Of a stretch of 26,988 nt of DNA, positions 17,334-24,176 are shown piece after piece. The notes beneath the pieces are model-generated. The model saw nothing but the letters and a program-made list of their open reading frames with translations. It was not told the DNA's origin and did no database searches. Origin of the DNA: CAYGFH01 sp964356315. Lineage in GTDB: Bacteria; Patescibacteriota; Microgenomatia; UBA10105; UBA927. The DNA lies in the NCBI GenBank assembly GCA_964356315.1, contig CAYHHA010000023.1:1-26988 (forward strand). Direction: 5' to 3'. Made by a program: the position numbers and the translations under genes. Within the stretch, counting starts at the first letter, position 1. Every line of letters starts with the position of its first letter.

Positions 17334-18395
17334 CTATATATTTTCGAAGAGCTTTTTGTACATAGGGATGACCTGATGTAGTGTGAATCTATCTCTAACT
17401 GTCTTATATGCATCCCTTCCCAATTGAACTCGAAGGACTTTATCTTTTTTTAATCGCAGAATGGTCGTTGAAATATGATCAATTGAATTATCTGTAAGAA
17501 TCCCATTGGAATTATTTCTGATTAATGAAGCTATCGTTGGGAAATTTGATGCAATAATTGGTTTTTTTGCCATCATATACTCTAGTATTTTTAATGGTGA
17601 GAAATAAAAAGGAATACGAAGCGGCTTGTGATAGAGTGCTACGCATATGTCTGAACGCGCGAGTTCATCTCTAAAGACAGGGGTCTGACAGGCGCCTAAT
17701 TGTAGAATATTCTTCTCCCAGGTGAAGCTATGCCAGCTTTCTGTCCCCATGATGGTAAATAAAATAGTTGGATCTTTTGCATAGACAGATTTCGCGACCT
17801 TTTCGAGAATATCTACTGCTTGCCATGGCAAGCGTGCATTGCCCCCCCACGCAACAGTAAACCGTCCATCCCGCTTATGTAGTTTGCTTTTATTTTTTTT
17901 GGGAAAGTCTTCCATGAGTACAAAATTTGGGATAATCATATAGTTTGAAATGGAGATTTTTTCTTCTGCGAATTCATGCAGTTCTTTGGATATGAAAATA
18001 TGAGAGTCTACGAGGTGGGAAAGATATCGCCGTACCCTATTGATACGGTTGGATTTTTTCTGTTCTATGGCTGTTGGTGTATTTGAAAGATTTTCCTCGG
18101 GAAACCCATGTACTTCCCAAATAACTCGTACGGTAGGTTTTAATAGTTTTAACAGGGTATAGGAATCAAGTATTCCAGATCCATCAATTCGGATTATGAT
18201 TATATCGATGGACTTTAGGCTTCTTAGGAGTGAAGCTATACGAGAAAATATAGTATTGGTCTGGCTGTAATGTATGACGATCGTATGTCCTGCTTTTCGC
18301 ATTGCCTGTATTCTACGCTGGGAATTTACAGAAAATGCGAGCGGATAGCTTCGCTTTTCGTAAGAGATATAGAGGATCATTTTTTTCTGTTTCAT
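17334..18395 (-). CDS. Family 4 glycosyltransferase
   Basis: 353-residue GT-B enzyme starting at ATG 18395 (MKQKKMILYISYEKRSYPLA), 7 bases after the kinase stop. The longer frame back to 18539 would overlap the kinase gene and encodes low-quality sequence. A Rossmann N-half (IIIIRIDGSGILD, VIWEVHGFPEENL) precedes the C-half, which starts FTVAWGGNARLPWQAVDIL and carries the donor region KILEYMMAKKPIIASN. That is a typical GT4 E-x7-E equivalent (LKILEYMMA). The N-terminal glycine loop of many GT4 enzymes is not obvious. Being co-directional with the PAPS-forming kinase, it probably acts on the same glycan. Confidence 0.85.
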   Translation of the reverse strand: MKQKKMILYISYEKRSYPLAFSVNSQRRIQAMRKAGHTIVIHYSQTNTIFSRIASLLRSLKSIDIIIIRIDGSGILDSYTLLKLLKPTVRVIWEVHGFPEENLSNTPTAIEQKKSNRINRVRRYLSHLVDSHIFISKELHEFAEEKISISNYMIIPNFVLMEDFPKKNKSKLHKRDGRFTVAWGGNARLPWQAVDILEKVAKSVYAKDPTILFTIMGTESWHSFTWEKNILQLGACQTPVFRDELARSDICVALYHKPLRIPFYFSPLKILEYMMAKKPIIASNFPTIASLIRNNSNGILTDNSIDHISTTILRLKKDKVLRVQLGRDAYKTVRDRFTLHQVIPMYKKLFENI

Positions 18396-18402
18396 GCAAT
18401 AA

Positions 18403-19404
18403 TCATATCTTTGGCAGTTGTTCATTGGTGCGGGTATTTGGGTGATTGCTGAAGACATGGTCCATAATTCTTTGCGCGGATGTGTCAACCGCTTCTTTGT
18501 CTGTGTCGCAGATGATGTGAGGAGCATTCGGTCTTTCATACGGCGCGTTATATCCGGTTAGGTTATCTAGATGTCCATGTATTGCTTTTTTATATAGCCC
18601 TTTCACATCCCTTTGTATGCATGTTTTTTTTGAGGCTTTTACAAAAATCTCAGCATAGCGATCTCTTCCGATGATATCGTATGCACGTTCCCGTATTTTT
18701 CTATCTGGAGAGACAAAGGCACAAACAACAACTATTCCTTGGTCTGCAAACATTTTTGCCAGATATCCCATGCGAAGTATATGGTCTGCCCTATCTTTTT
18801 TTGTAAATCCGACGAGTTGTGCGAGGGGCGTATTTCGCATCTCATCTCCGTCGAGTAATTGTGTTTTTAGATGTGGATAGTGTGAGGAGATGTGTTCTAA
18901 AAGCCTTTTTGCTATGGTGGTTTTCCCACTGGAAGGACATCCTGTGAGCCAAACGACAAATCCTCGTTCAATAATAGAGCTTACTTTTTCTGATAGCATG
19001 TATGAGGCTTCCTCGTGTGCTACTTGAGACTTCCATTGATCGTTCTGTTGTTGCATGTTTTTGCGTATTTCTGTGCCCGATATCTGCTTTGTGTAGACAT
19101 CGGTGTCTACTAGCTGTGTGTTGTATCCCACGTCTCTCCCCCAGTAGACTCCCTCAATATTTGGAATAATCATGATAGTTCCGCGTATAGACTCCGACGT
19201 CATCCATGCCTTGATATATTTTGCTCTGATTATGGGCGGATATTGATCTGTTGATGTGTTACGGATTAGTATAAGTATTGGCAACGTCGGGTTGCTCTGT
19301 AATTTTTTATAAATAATCGACGTATGCCCTTTGTGAAATGGAGACCAGCGTCCGATAAACGCCATATGTGGAGTGTCGAGCGTTGTGTTTGAATAATAAA
19401 TCAT
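18403..19404 (-). CDS. cysC: Nucleotidyltransferase-APS kinase fusion (PAPS supply)
   Basis: 333 residues in two domains. Residues about 13-130 form a small HUP-fold nucleotidyltransferase: GRWSPFHKGH with HKGH at 24-27, GVYWGRDVGY (85-94) and ISGTEIRK (108-115), a layout like NadM/NMNAT proteins. Residues about 146-320 are a full APS kinase: P-loop GCPSSGKTT, LLDGDEMR, GFTKKDRADHILRMG, AFVSPDRKIRER, CIQRDVKGLYKKA and NLTGYNAPYE. The kinase turns APS into PAPS, the sulfate donor of the sulfotransferase at 9881-10627. ATP sulfurylase is also an HxGH nucleotidyltransferase, so the first domain could make APS, but it lacks the rest of a normal sulfurylase and could instead make another nucleotide. 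I start at ATG 19404; an in-frame ATG at 19512 is discussed in the findings. Confidence 0.88.
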   Translation of the reverse strand: MIYYSNTTLDTPHMAFIGRWSPFHKGHTSIIYKKLQSNPTLPILILIRNTSTDQYPPIIRAKYIKAWMTSESIRGTIMIIPNIEGVYWGRDVGYNTQLVDTDVYTKQISGTEIRKNMQQQNDQWKSQVAHEEASYMLSEKVSSIIERGFVVWLTGCPSSGKTTIAKRLLEHISSHYPHLKTQLLDGDEMRNTPLAQLVGFTKKDRADHILRMGYLAKMFADQGIVVVCAFVSPDRKIRERAYDIIGRDRYAEIFVKASKKTCIQRDVKGLYKKAIHGHLDNLTGYNAPYERPNAPHIICDTDKEAVDTSAQRIMDHVFSNHPNTRTNEQLPKI

Positions 19405-19459
19405 AGCATTGGTGCGTGTGAGAAATATTGATGATAGTAGCTTTTGACTTTTGACAAGA

Positions 19460-19474
19460 CCCCCCCAAAAAAAA
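19460..19474 (-). repeat. C7A8 homopolymer tract upstream of the kinase
   Basis: Seven C then eight A on the plus strand (T8G7 on the coding strand), between the TATAAT of the 39-bp box and the kinase ATG at 19404. Tracts of this kind slip during replication and can change promoter spacing, or the reading frame if translation starts at 19512. Confidence 0.8.
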
Positions 19475-19497
19475 GTGCAACGATTTTCCTTTGTGGT

Positions 19498-19536
19498 GGT
19501 ATTATAATCCATTGAAGAATAACTTTGTATTTCAAA
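19498..19536 (-). repeat. 39-bp box shared with the wzm start (copy 2)
   Basis: Matches the wzm box at 34 of 39 positions, ending with the same ATGGATTATAATACC. ATTATAAT is its own reverse complement, so a TATAAT box exists on both strands. This one site could therefore serve the kinase (minus) and the GT4 gene at 19558 (plus). Confidence 0.7.
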
Positions 19537-19557
19537 TGTGATAGAGGTAATTGCTGT

Positions 19558-20688
19558 ATGAGTTTTAGAACAATCACGTCTGCGAAAAAAATAGCTATCA
19601 TTCATGATTCGCTCCTCTATTTGGGCGGGGCGGAGCGAGTGTTTATGGCGCTTGTTGAGCTGTTTCCTGATGCCGATCTATTTTCTTCTTTGGTGAATGA
19701 ACGCTTTGTATCCACACTGGACTTAAACGGAAGACATATACGCTCTAGCATGTTAAGCAGGCTTCCCTTTATGGAGCGCTATGCAAGTCTCCTAAAGCCA
19801 CTAGTATATATATACTGGAGAACTATAATCCTGCAGAAGTATGATATTGTCATTTCTTCATCTCATTCATTCTCGTCGAAGTCAGTTCAACACAACAAAT
19901 CTGCACTCCATATAAGTTATATCCATACACCGCCCAGGTATTTATATGAACAGTACAATGCGATGCTGTTTACGCGGGTGGGAGTGTTTCGATGGGTGCT
20001 ATCTCCGCTGTTTTGGGCCCTTCGAAAAATTGACTACGCTGATGCCCAGCGCCCAACGGTGTTGTTGGCAAATTCCCATACGGTGAAAAAAAGAATAGAG
20101 AAGTATTACGGTCGCTCTAGCCTAGTCATCTATCCCCCAGTCAAATTGCCCACCCTCCCGCCTAAATCAGCACCCAGATCCCCGTATTTTTTAAGCGTAT
20201 CGCGCCTAGTGAAGCAAAAAGGCATAGAACTGATCATACGAACTTGCAATGAAATGCAATTGCCTCTGAAAATCGTGGGCATTGGTCCTTATGAGGCGAA
20301 GCTTCGATCTCTAGCTGGACCAACGATAGAATTTGTTGGGTACTTGGATGACACAGAGCTTTCTCGAGTCTACGCGCGGTCCAAAGCTGTGATCTGTGCA
20401 TCTATTGATGAGGATTTTGGATTGGTTCCCATTGAGGCTATGGCTCATGGCGTGCCTGTCATAGGGTATAAATCCGGGGGAATTTCAGAAAGTGTGATAG
20501 ATAAAAAAACTGGGATATTTTTTACCGAACATACTGTTGAAAGCCTGAAGAGCGCTATCACATCGTTTGAAGCGATCCCATTTTCCCCAGCCGTGTGTCG
20601 CCGTCAGGCAAAGAAATTTGCCACCGGTGTATTTAAGAAGCGGTTTTTACAAGTCATTGGTCCCCTCTCGCGCCTCGTAGTATCATAA
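19558..20688 (+). CDS. Family 4 glycosyltransferase (WbaZ-like mannosyltransferase type)
   Basis: 376-residue GT-B enzyme. The start is ATG 19558 because TAGAGGT, a fair Shine-Dalgarno, lies 9 bases before it; the upstream TTG at 19525 has none. The N-half has KIAIIHDSLLYLGGAERVF, where the GGAER loop is diagnostic of this GT4 subgroup, then IVISSSHSFSSKSV and HISYIHTPPRYLYE. The C-half has FLSVSRLVKQKG, ICASIDEDFGLVPIEAMAHG (the E-x7-E donor motif) and YKSGGISESV. The YIHTPPRY segment is what I associate with WbaZ-like mannosyltransferases; the sugar specificity is inference. It is transcribed divergently from the kinase. Confidence 0.92.
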   Translation: MSFRTITSAKKIAIIHDSLLYLGGAERVFMALVELFPDADLFSSLVNERFVSTLDLNGRHIRSSMLSRLPFMERYASLLKPLVYIYWRTIILQKYDIVISSSHSFSSKSVQHNKSALHISYIHTPPRYLYEQYNAMLFTRVGVFRWVLSPLFWALRKIDYADAQRPTVLLANSHTVKKRIEKYYGRSSLVIYPPVKLPTLPPKSAPRSPYFLSVSRLVKQKGIELIIRTCNEMQLPLKIVGIGPYEAKLRSLAGPTIEFVGYLDDTELSRVYARSKAVICASIDEDFGLVPIEAMAHGVPVIGYKSGGISESVIDKKTGIFFTEHTVESLKSAITSFEAIPFSPAVCRRQAKKFATGVFKKRFLQVIGPLSRLVVS

Positions 20689-20692
20689 ATTT

Positions 20693-21067
20693 ATGAATTC
20701 CCTAGGGAAGCTTGACGATTTACGATTAGCCCTCGAGCGCCTTCGATAAGGCGCGTTGAATGTTTAAAATGATCTAGATCATGATGGCGTAATCCAGAGA
20801 TTTGAATTTACCTTTGCGCTTGTCTGGAAACCTATTCAGGAGTACGCACGATATAAAGGTTTGGAGGTGGTCAGTCCAAAAGATGCGTTTCGCGTTGCCA
20901 TTGATTTAGGCATTATTGATAACCCAGATGAATGGTTTGTATATTTAAAAGACAGAAATGAATCCGCTCATTTGTACGATAGCGATAAAGCGCAACTTGT
21001 TTTTTCGCATGTTCCATCATTTATCACTGCTGTCGACTTGCTCGTTGAAAAGATGTCGAGAGAATAA
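20693..21067 (+). pseudogene. HEPN-type NTase-binding protein (HI0074 family), two nonsense mutations
   Basis: From ATG 20693 one continuous frame of 125 codons encodes a HEPN protein of the type paired with MNT nucleotidyltransferases in toxin-antitoxin modules. It reads LDDLRLALERLR, then TAA (20747-20749), GALNV, TAA (20765-20767), then NDLDHDGVIQRFEFTFALVW, PKDAFRVAIDLGIIDNPDEW and the HEPN catalytic motif RNESAHLY (R-x4-H-x-Y). Everything after the stops is well preserved and no base is missing, so two point changes to TAA killed it. No partner MNT gene is present. The TTG or GTG codons around 20861 could give at most a fragment containing the active motif. Confidence 0.85.
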
Positions 21068-21310
21068 TTCATGTTATAGTTAGCATCACGCGCTCCCTCA
21101 AGGGTAAAAAAGAAAAAAACCGAGGGTATTTTTTACCGGCATAATATGCTGGTATGCAGTTTATTGATACTAGCCTTCGGATCGCTTCAACGTGATTTTT
21201 GGAACTATACTGCTATGGACTCACGATCAGCCTCTGTGCAAGAATAATTCAAAAAAGCTATAACATTCACCTATAATTTGTATAACTATGGCTTACAATA
21301 CGTTCAAATA
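21068..21310. other. Intergenic stretch with hairpin sequences, no gene
   Basis: No coding resemblance was found on either strand. It holds the composite inverted repeat at 21095-21137, a GCATAATATGC palindrome just after it, and an 11-base direct repeat AGAATAATTCA at 21061 and 21241. TTCAAA/TATAAT 18 bases apart (21248-21277) is a possible upstream promoter. Confidence 0.4.
21095..21137. terminator. Composite inverted repeat after the HEPN pseudogene
   Basis: Two overlapping, mutually exclusive stems: CCCTC (21095-21099) with GAGGG (21122-21126), and GGTAAAAAA (21103-21111) with TTTTTTACC (21129-21137). The second places a T run inside the stem, as in weak bidirectional terminators. The terminator role is inference. 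Confidence 0.4.
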
Positions 21311-21338
21311 TTGACAAATATGGATGGTTTGGTATACT
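21311..21338 (+). promoter_or_regulatory. Promoter of the second DUF4143 ATPase, probably leaderless
   Basis: Consensus TTGACA (21311-21316), a 16-base spacer, and TATACT (21333-21338). The ATG at 21345 begins 6 bases after the -10 box, just where transcription should start, so the mRNA would have little or no leader. No Shine-Dalgarno sequence is present. Confidence 0.75.
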
Positions 21339-21344
21339 GTTCTT

Positions 21345-22490
21345 ATGAAAATAAAGAGGGAAATAGCGTCTCAGCTTGATAAATCACTTAGTCCGGGCTC
21401 TGTTTCCATTCTCTATGGACCTCGTCAAGTTGGAAAAACTACGCTAGTGAAAGACTATCTGGCACAGTGTGGTATTCCATTTCGATTTATAAATGCTGAT
21501 GAATTACGACATAGGCGCGTGCTTGAAAGTCAAGACAGTCGTGTATTAAAGAACTTAATTCAAGGAGTGCAGCTCCTCGCGATAGATGAAGCTCAGCGCG
21601 TGAAAGATATAGGTTTAAATTTGAAAATACTCGTTGATACATTTCCTTCAATGCGATTTATTGCAACCGGCTCTGCTTCTTTCGAGTTGGCTAACAAAGT
21701 AAAAGAACCATTAACGGGTCGCACACGAACATTGACGTTGTTTCCTGTGTCATATGAAGAATATGAGCGTGCTATTGGCGGATACGACGCATTTGATAGA
21801 CTTGAAGATAGGCTCATTTGGGGTGGGTATCCAAAGATCGTTTCTCTTTCGGATCCCTCCGTTCGCACAACACTATTGCAGGAGATTGTGGGTTCGTATT
21901 TATATCGTGATATCTTGGAGTTGGTTGGTATTCGTCACGCCGATAAGCTTACAGATCTCTTGCAACTCTTAGCGTTTCAGATAGGCCAAGAAGTTTCTTT
22001 GACAGAGATTTCTTCGCGTCTTTCAATAAATCGTGAAACTGTTGAACGATATCTTGATTTGCTAGAAAAAGTGTTTGTTATTTTTAAGATCCGCGGGTAT
22101 TCAAGAAATTTGAGAACAGAAATTACGCATCATGCGCGGTATTATTTCTTTGATATTGGAGTAAGAAATGCGATTATTCAAAATTTTAATCCACTTTCAC
22201 TTCGCAACGATGTTGGGCAGTTGTGGGAAAATTTTTGTATAGTCGAACGAATGAAATATAATGCCTATTTGAATCGACATGTCAATCGATATTTCTGGAG
22301 AACATATGATCAAAAAGAAGTGGATTATGTAGAAGAAATCAACGGACAACTGTTTGGATACGAATGCACATGGGGAAACCCAATTAAAAAATCCGGTAAA
22401 GCATTCGTATCAACATATCCCCACGCGAAATTTTCAGTAATTTCAAGGGAAAATATACGTACATTTATATCGTCATCTATTCACGAGTGA
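21345..22490 (+). CDS. AAA+ ATPase with DUF4143 domain (second copy)
   Basis: 381 residues from ATG 21345. An upstream in-frame ATG at 21324 lies inside the promoter spacer, so I reject it. Walker A GPRQVGKTT is at 25-33 and Walker B in LLAIDEAQ. ATGSASFELANK and LTGRTRTLTLFPVSYEEY follow, then a winged helix (SLTEISSRLSINRETVERYLDLLEK). The C-terminal nuclease-like half has GQLWENFCIVER and KEVDYVEE, but where the family, including the copy at 4519-5700, has ExK the sequence reads YECTW, so the lysine is replaced. This may leave the PD-(D/E)xK domain inactive. Its role is unknown. It stands alone between HEPN remnants, which fits a mobile or toxin-antitoxin-like accessory gene. Confidence 0.9.
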   Translation: MKIKREIASQLDKSLSPGSVSILYGPRQVGKTTLVKDYLAQCGIPFRFINADELRHRRVLESQDSRVLKNLIQGVQLLAIDEAQRVKDIGLNLKILVDTFPSMRFIATGSASFELANKVKEPLTGRTRTLTLFPVSYEEYERAIGGYDAFDRLEDRLIWGGYPKIVSLSDPSVRTTLLQEIVGSYLYRDILELVGIRHADKLTDLLQLLAFQIGQEVSLTEISSRLSINRETVERYLDLLEKVFVIFKIRGYSRNLRTEITHHARYYFFDIGVRNAIIQNFNPLSLRNDVGQLWENFCIVERMKYNAYLNRHVNRYFWRTYDQKEVDYVEEINGQLFGYECTWGNPIKKSGKAFVSTYPHAKFSVISRENIRTFISSSIHE

Positions 22491-22575
22491 TACGAAATAG
22501 ATATCCCCTACCAATCATAAATTAAGGCCGCACTCTTCGTTACTAAATGCGGTCTACGCTGTATGGAGCAAGAGA

Positions 22576-22665
22576 GGTTATTTTACGACTAAAGAGATTT
22601 GGCTTTGCACTCATATCACAAAAAGGAAGTCTCATACAATGAGAGGGTTGCGAGATGGAAAACTC
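22576..22665 (+). repeat. 90-bp direct repeat, copy 1 (hicA-derived)
   Basis: 89 of 90 bases identical to 24182-24271; the single difference is at 22636 (C here, A in copy 2). Here the repeat runs into HEPN coding sequence instead of the rest of hicA. The shared TGGAAAACTC at the right edge is present in both hicA and the HEPN gene and may have served as microhomology. Confidence 0.95.
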
Positions 22666-22896
22666 TCAAAGTATATTTGTTGGAAAGAAAGGGCGTTGTT
22701 GTGAATTCACCAAAAGATGCGTTTCGACAGGCCTTTGCGCAACAACTTATTGGCCATGAAGAACAATGGATTGCCTTTGTGGATATGCGAAATAAAACAG
22801 TGCACCACTACAACGAGAAAACTGCCGAAGATATATAATGATCTTCCTGATGTTCTTGAGCATTTAAAAACGTTACTCTCTTCCCTAAAAAAATAA
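22656..22896 (+). pseudogene. Second HEPN (HI0074-family) remnant, 5' truncated and frameshifted
   Basis: Coding resemblance begins at WKTLKVYLLERKG and continues with SPKDAFRQAFAQQLIG, then the HEPN motif RNKTVHHY (R-x4-H-x-Y), ending at TAA 22836-22838. One frame over, the expected C-terminus (NDLPDVLEHLK, then TLLSSLKK) runs on to TAA 22894-22896, so a small indel near 22833 broke the gene. The first third of a normal HEPN protein is missing and replaced by the hicA-derived repeat. An open frame from about 22599 crosses the junction and would make a chimeric peptide; I do not regard it as a real gene. It is clearly related to, but not a copy of, the pseudogene at 20693. Confidence 0.85.
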
Positions 22897-23036
22897 TTCT
22901 TCCAATACAGGCAATGCCTTTCATGGCATGCGAAGCGACATGCCTGCATCAAACAAAATCGTTTTGGTATGACAGCAATCTCTCTATTCGGTCGTTGTGT
23001 TTTCTTTTGAGACTAATTGCAAAAGAAATAATAAAT
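22897..23036. other. Short intergenic region with a small hairpin
   Basis: No gene is seen. GGCATG (22925-22930) and CATGCC (22939-22944) form a 6-bp stem around an 8-base loop without a T run. The rest is AT-rich sequence leading to the operator-like repeats. Confidence 0.35.
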
Positions 23037-23065
23037 AGTTCCTAGTTCCTAGTATATTAGGAACT
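23037..23065. promoter_or_regulatory. Palindromic operator candidate upstream of the wHTH-PRTase gene
   Basis: Perfect 8-bp inverted repeat AGTTCCTA (23044-23051) and TAGGAACT (23058-23065), 6 bases apart. A second tandem AGTTCCTA at 23037-23044 makes three half-sites. The central TATATT could be a -10 box. It ends 19 bases before the ATG of a winged-helix protein, the classic place for an autoregulatory operator. A hairpin followed by TTTT is the alternative reading. Confidence 0.6.
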
Positions 23066-23084
23066 TTTATGGTGCAGTATTCAT

Positions 23085-24068
23085 ATGGCTCTTTCCACAA
23101 AGCAAAAAATATTGTTATACATAGAAAAAAACGGTCAAGCAAGGGGAAAAGAGCTTGTTGATCATCTTGATACAGTTGGGGCGAGAGCCGTGAGAAAGCA
23201 GTTAAAAAACTTGCTTAGTAATAATATTCTTCAAAAAATCGGTCGTCCACCAAAGGTATATTACTTACTATCCAAAACAATGCCAGATGTTGTACCTATA
23301 GTAGTTGATCCGGATATTCGAGCAATTATAGATTCGCGATATGTCTACATATCCCCCTCAGGCATATTTTTGACAGGGTGGGATGGTTTTATCGCCTGGT
23401 GTGCAAAAACAGAACAAAATCCTAAAAAAACTGCGCTCGATTATATTAGGACGCTTCGTAAATTTGACCAATATCGAAAAGGAAATCTTATTGATGGTAT
23501 GGCTAAATTGCGACAGGCATTTGATGAAGTATATTTAGATTCGCTGTATTATCTCGATTTTTATAGTATTGAACGATTTGGAAAAACAAAGCTAGGTCAA
23601 ATGCTACTCTATGCAAAGCAAAGTCAAAATATTGGATTGATTCGTCAGCTTATTGATCAAATTTTGCCTCAGATTGCCGAAGTAGTTCAAAAATTCAATA
23701 TAGATGGCATCGCATTTATTCCTCCAACTGTGAAGCGTGAGGTTCAGCTTATGAGAGAGCTAGAGAAGAAAGTGCAATTTTCCGGTGTTCGAACGCTCTG
23801 CATATCAAAAGTAAAAACAGATATAGCTGTCCCGCAGAAGACTCTGGCGAAGCTAGAAGATCGTATCGAAAATGCACGACTAACAATTATTGTTGAAGAT
23901 TCTAGAATATACAATAATGTTTTGCTTATTGATGATGCAATTGGTAGTGGAGCAACGCTATACGAAGCAGCAAATCAAATAAGAAAAAGAAAGCTATGTA
24001 AAGGAAATATTATTGGCCTGGCTATTACAGGAAGCTTCAAAGGTTTTGACGTAATAAGCGAGGTATAG
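23085..24068 (+). CDS. Winged-helix protein fused to a ComF/PurR-like phosphoribosyltransferase
   Basis: 327 residues. Residues 1-64 form a winged helix (KQKILLYIEKNG, ELVDHLDTVGARAVRKQL, wing IGRPPKVYYLLS). Residues about 80-200 are a helical region I do not recognise (GWDGFIAWCAKTEQNPKK). Residues about 205-327 look like a type I phosphoribosyltransferase: FIPPTVKREVQLMREL, and the PRPP loop VLLIDDAIGSGATL at 279-292. The PRTase half resembles ComF; the wHTH-plus-PRTase order is that of the purine repressor PurR of Bacillus, in which PRPP is a signal, but the sequence is not that protein. The intact frame among pseudogenes suggests it is still selected. It probably binds DNA at its own upstream palindrome (inference). 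Confidence 0.8.
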   Translation: MALSTKQKILLYIEKNGQARGKELVDHLDTVGARAVRKQLKNLLSNNILQKIGRPPKVYYLLSKTMPDVVPIVVDPDIRAIIDSRYVYISPSGIFLTGWDGFIAWCAKTEQNPKKTALDYIRTLRKFDQYRKGNLIDGMAKLRQAFDEVYLDSLYYLDFYSIERFGKTKLGQMLLYAKQSQNIGLIRQLIDQILPQIAEVVQKFNIDGIAFIPPTVKREVQLMRELEKKVQFSGVRTLCISKVKTDIAVPQKTLAKLEDRIENARLTIIVEDSRIYNNVLLIDDAIGSGATLYEAANQIRKRKLCKGNIIGLAITGSFKGFDVISEV

Positions 24069-24176
24069 TAGATGCTATTTAACGAAATTCGGCACGGATG
24101 AAAAGCGATATAGCATATACGAAAGACAAATCATTTCTTTATAATGTTTCATTAGGCGCAAAAACCTTTAGATTTC

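Noticed and set aside
18396..18539. N-terminal extension of the GT4 gene back to 18539
   Set aside because: It overlaps the APS kinase coding sequence and is not GT-like; ATG 18395 right after the kinase stop fits better.
20693..20770. In-frame TAA codons taken as possible stop-codon reassignment
   Set aside because: TAA ends several intact genes at family-typical lengths (for example 13890 and 16507), so the two TAA codons in the HEPN gene are nonsense mutations.
20695..20790. Cluster of six-base palindromes (GAATTC, CCTAGG, AAGCTT, CTCGAG, TCTAGA) resembling a cloning linker
   Set aside because: All lie inside the HEPN reading frame and encode family-like residues (LGKLDDLRLALERL, NDLDHDG), so chance is the simpler explanation.
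21061..21251. 11-base direct repeat AGAATAATTCA as target-site duplication of a small insertion
   Set aside because: No terminal inverted repeats lie just inside the two copies, and AT-rich 11-mers can recur by chance.
22599..22838. A 79-codon open frame as a real small gene
   Set aside because: It crosses the junction between the duplicated hicA piece and the HEPN remnant and starts out of frame within hicA.
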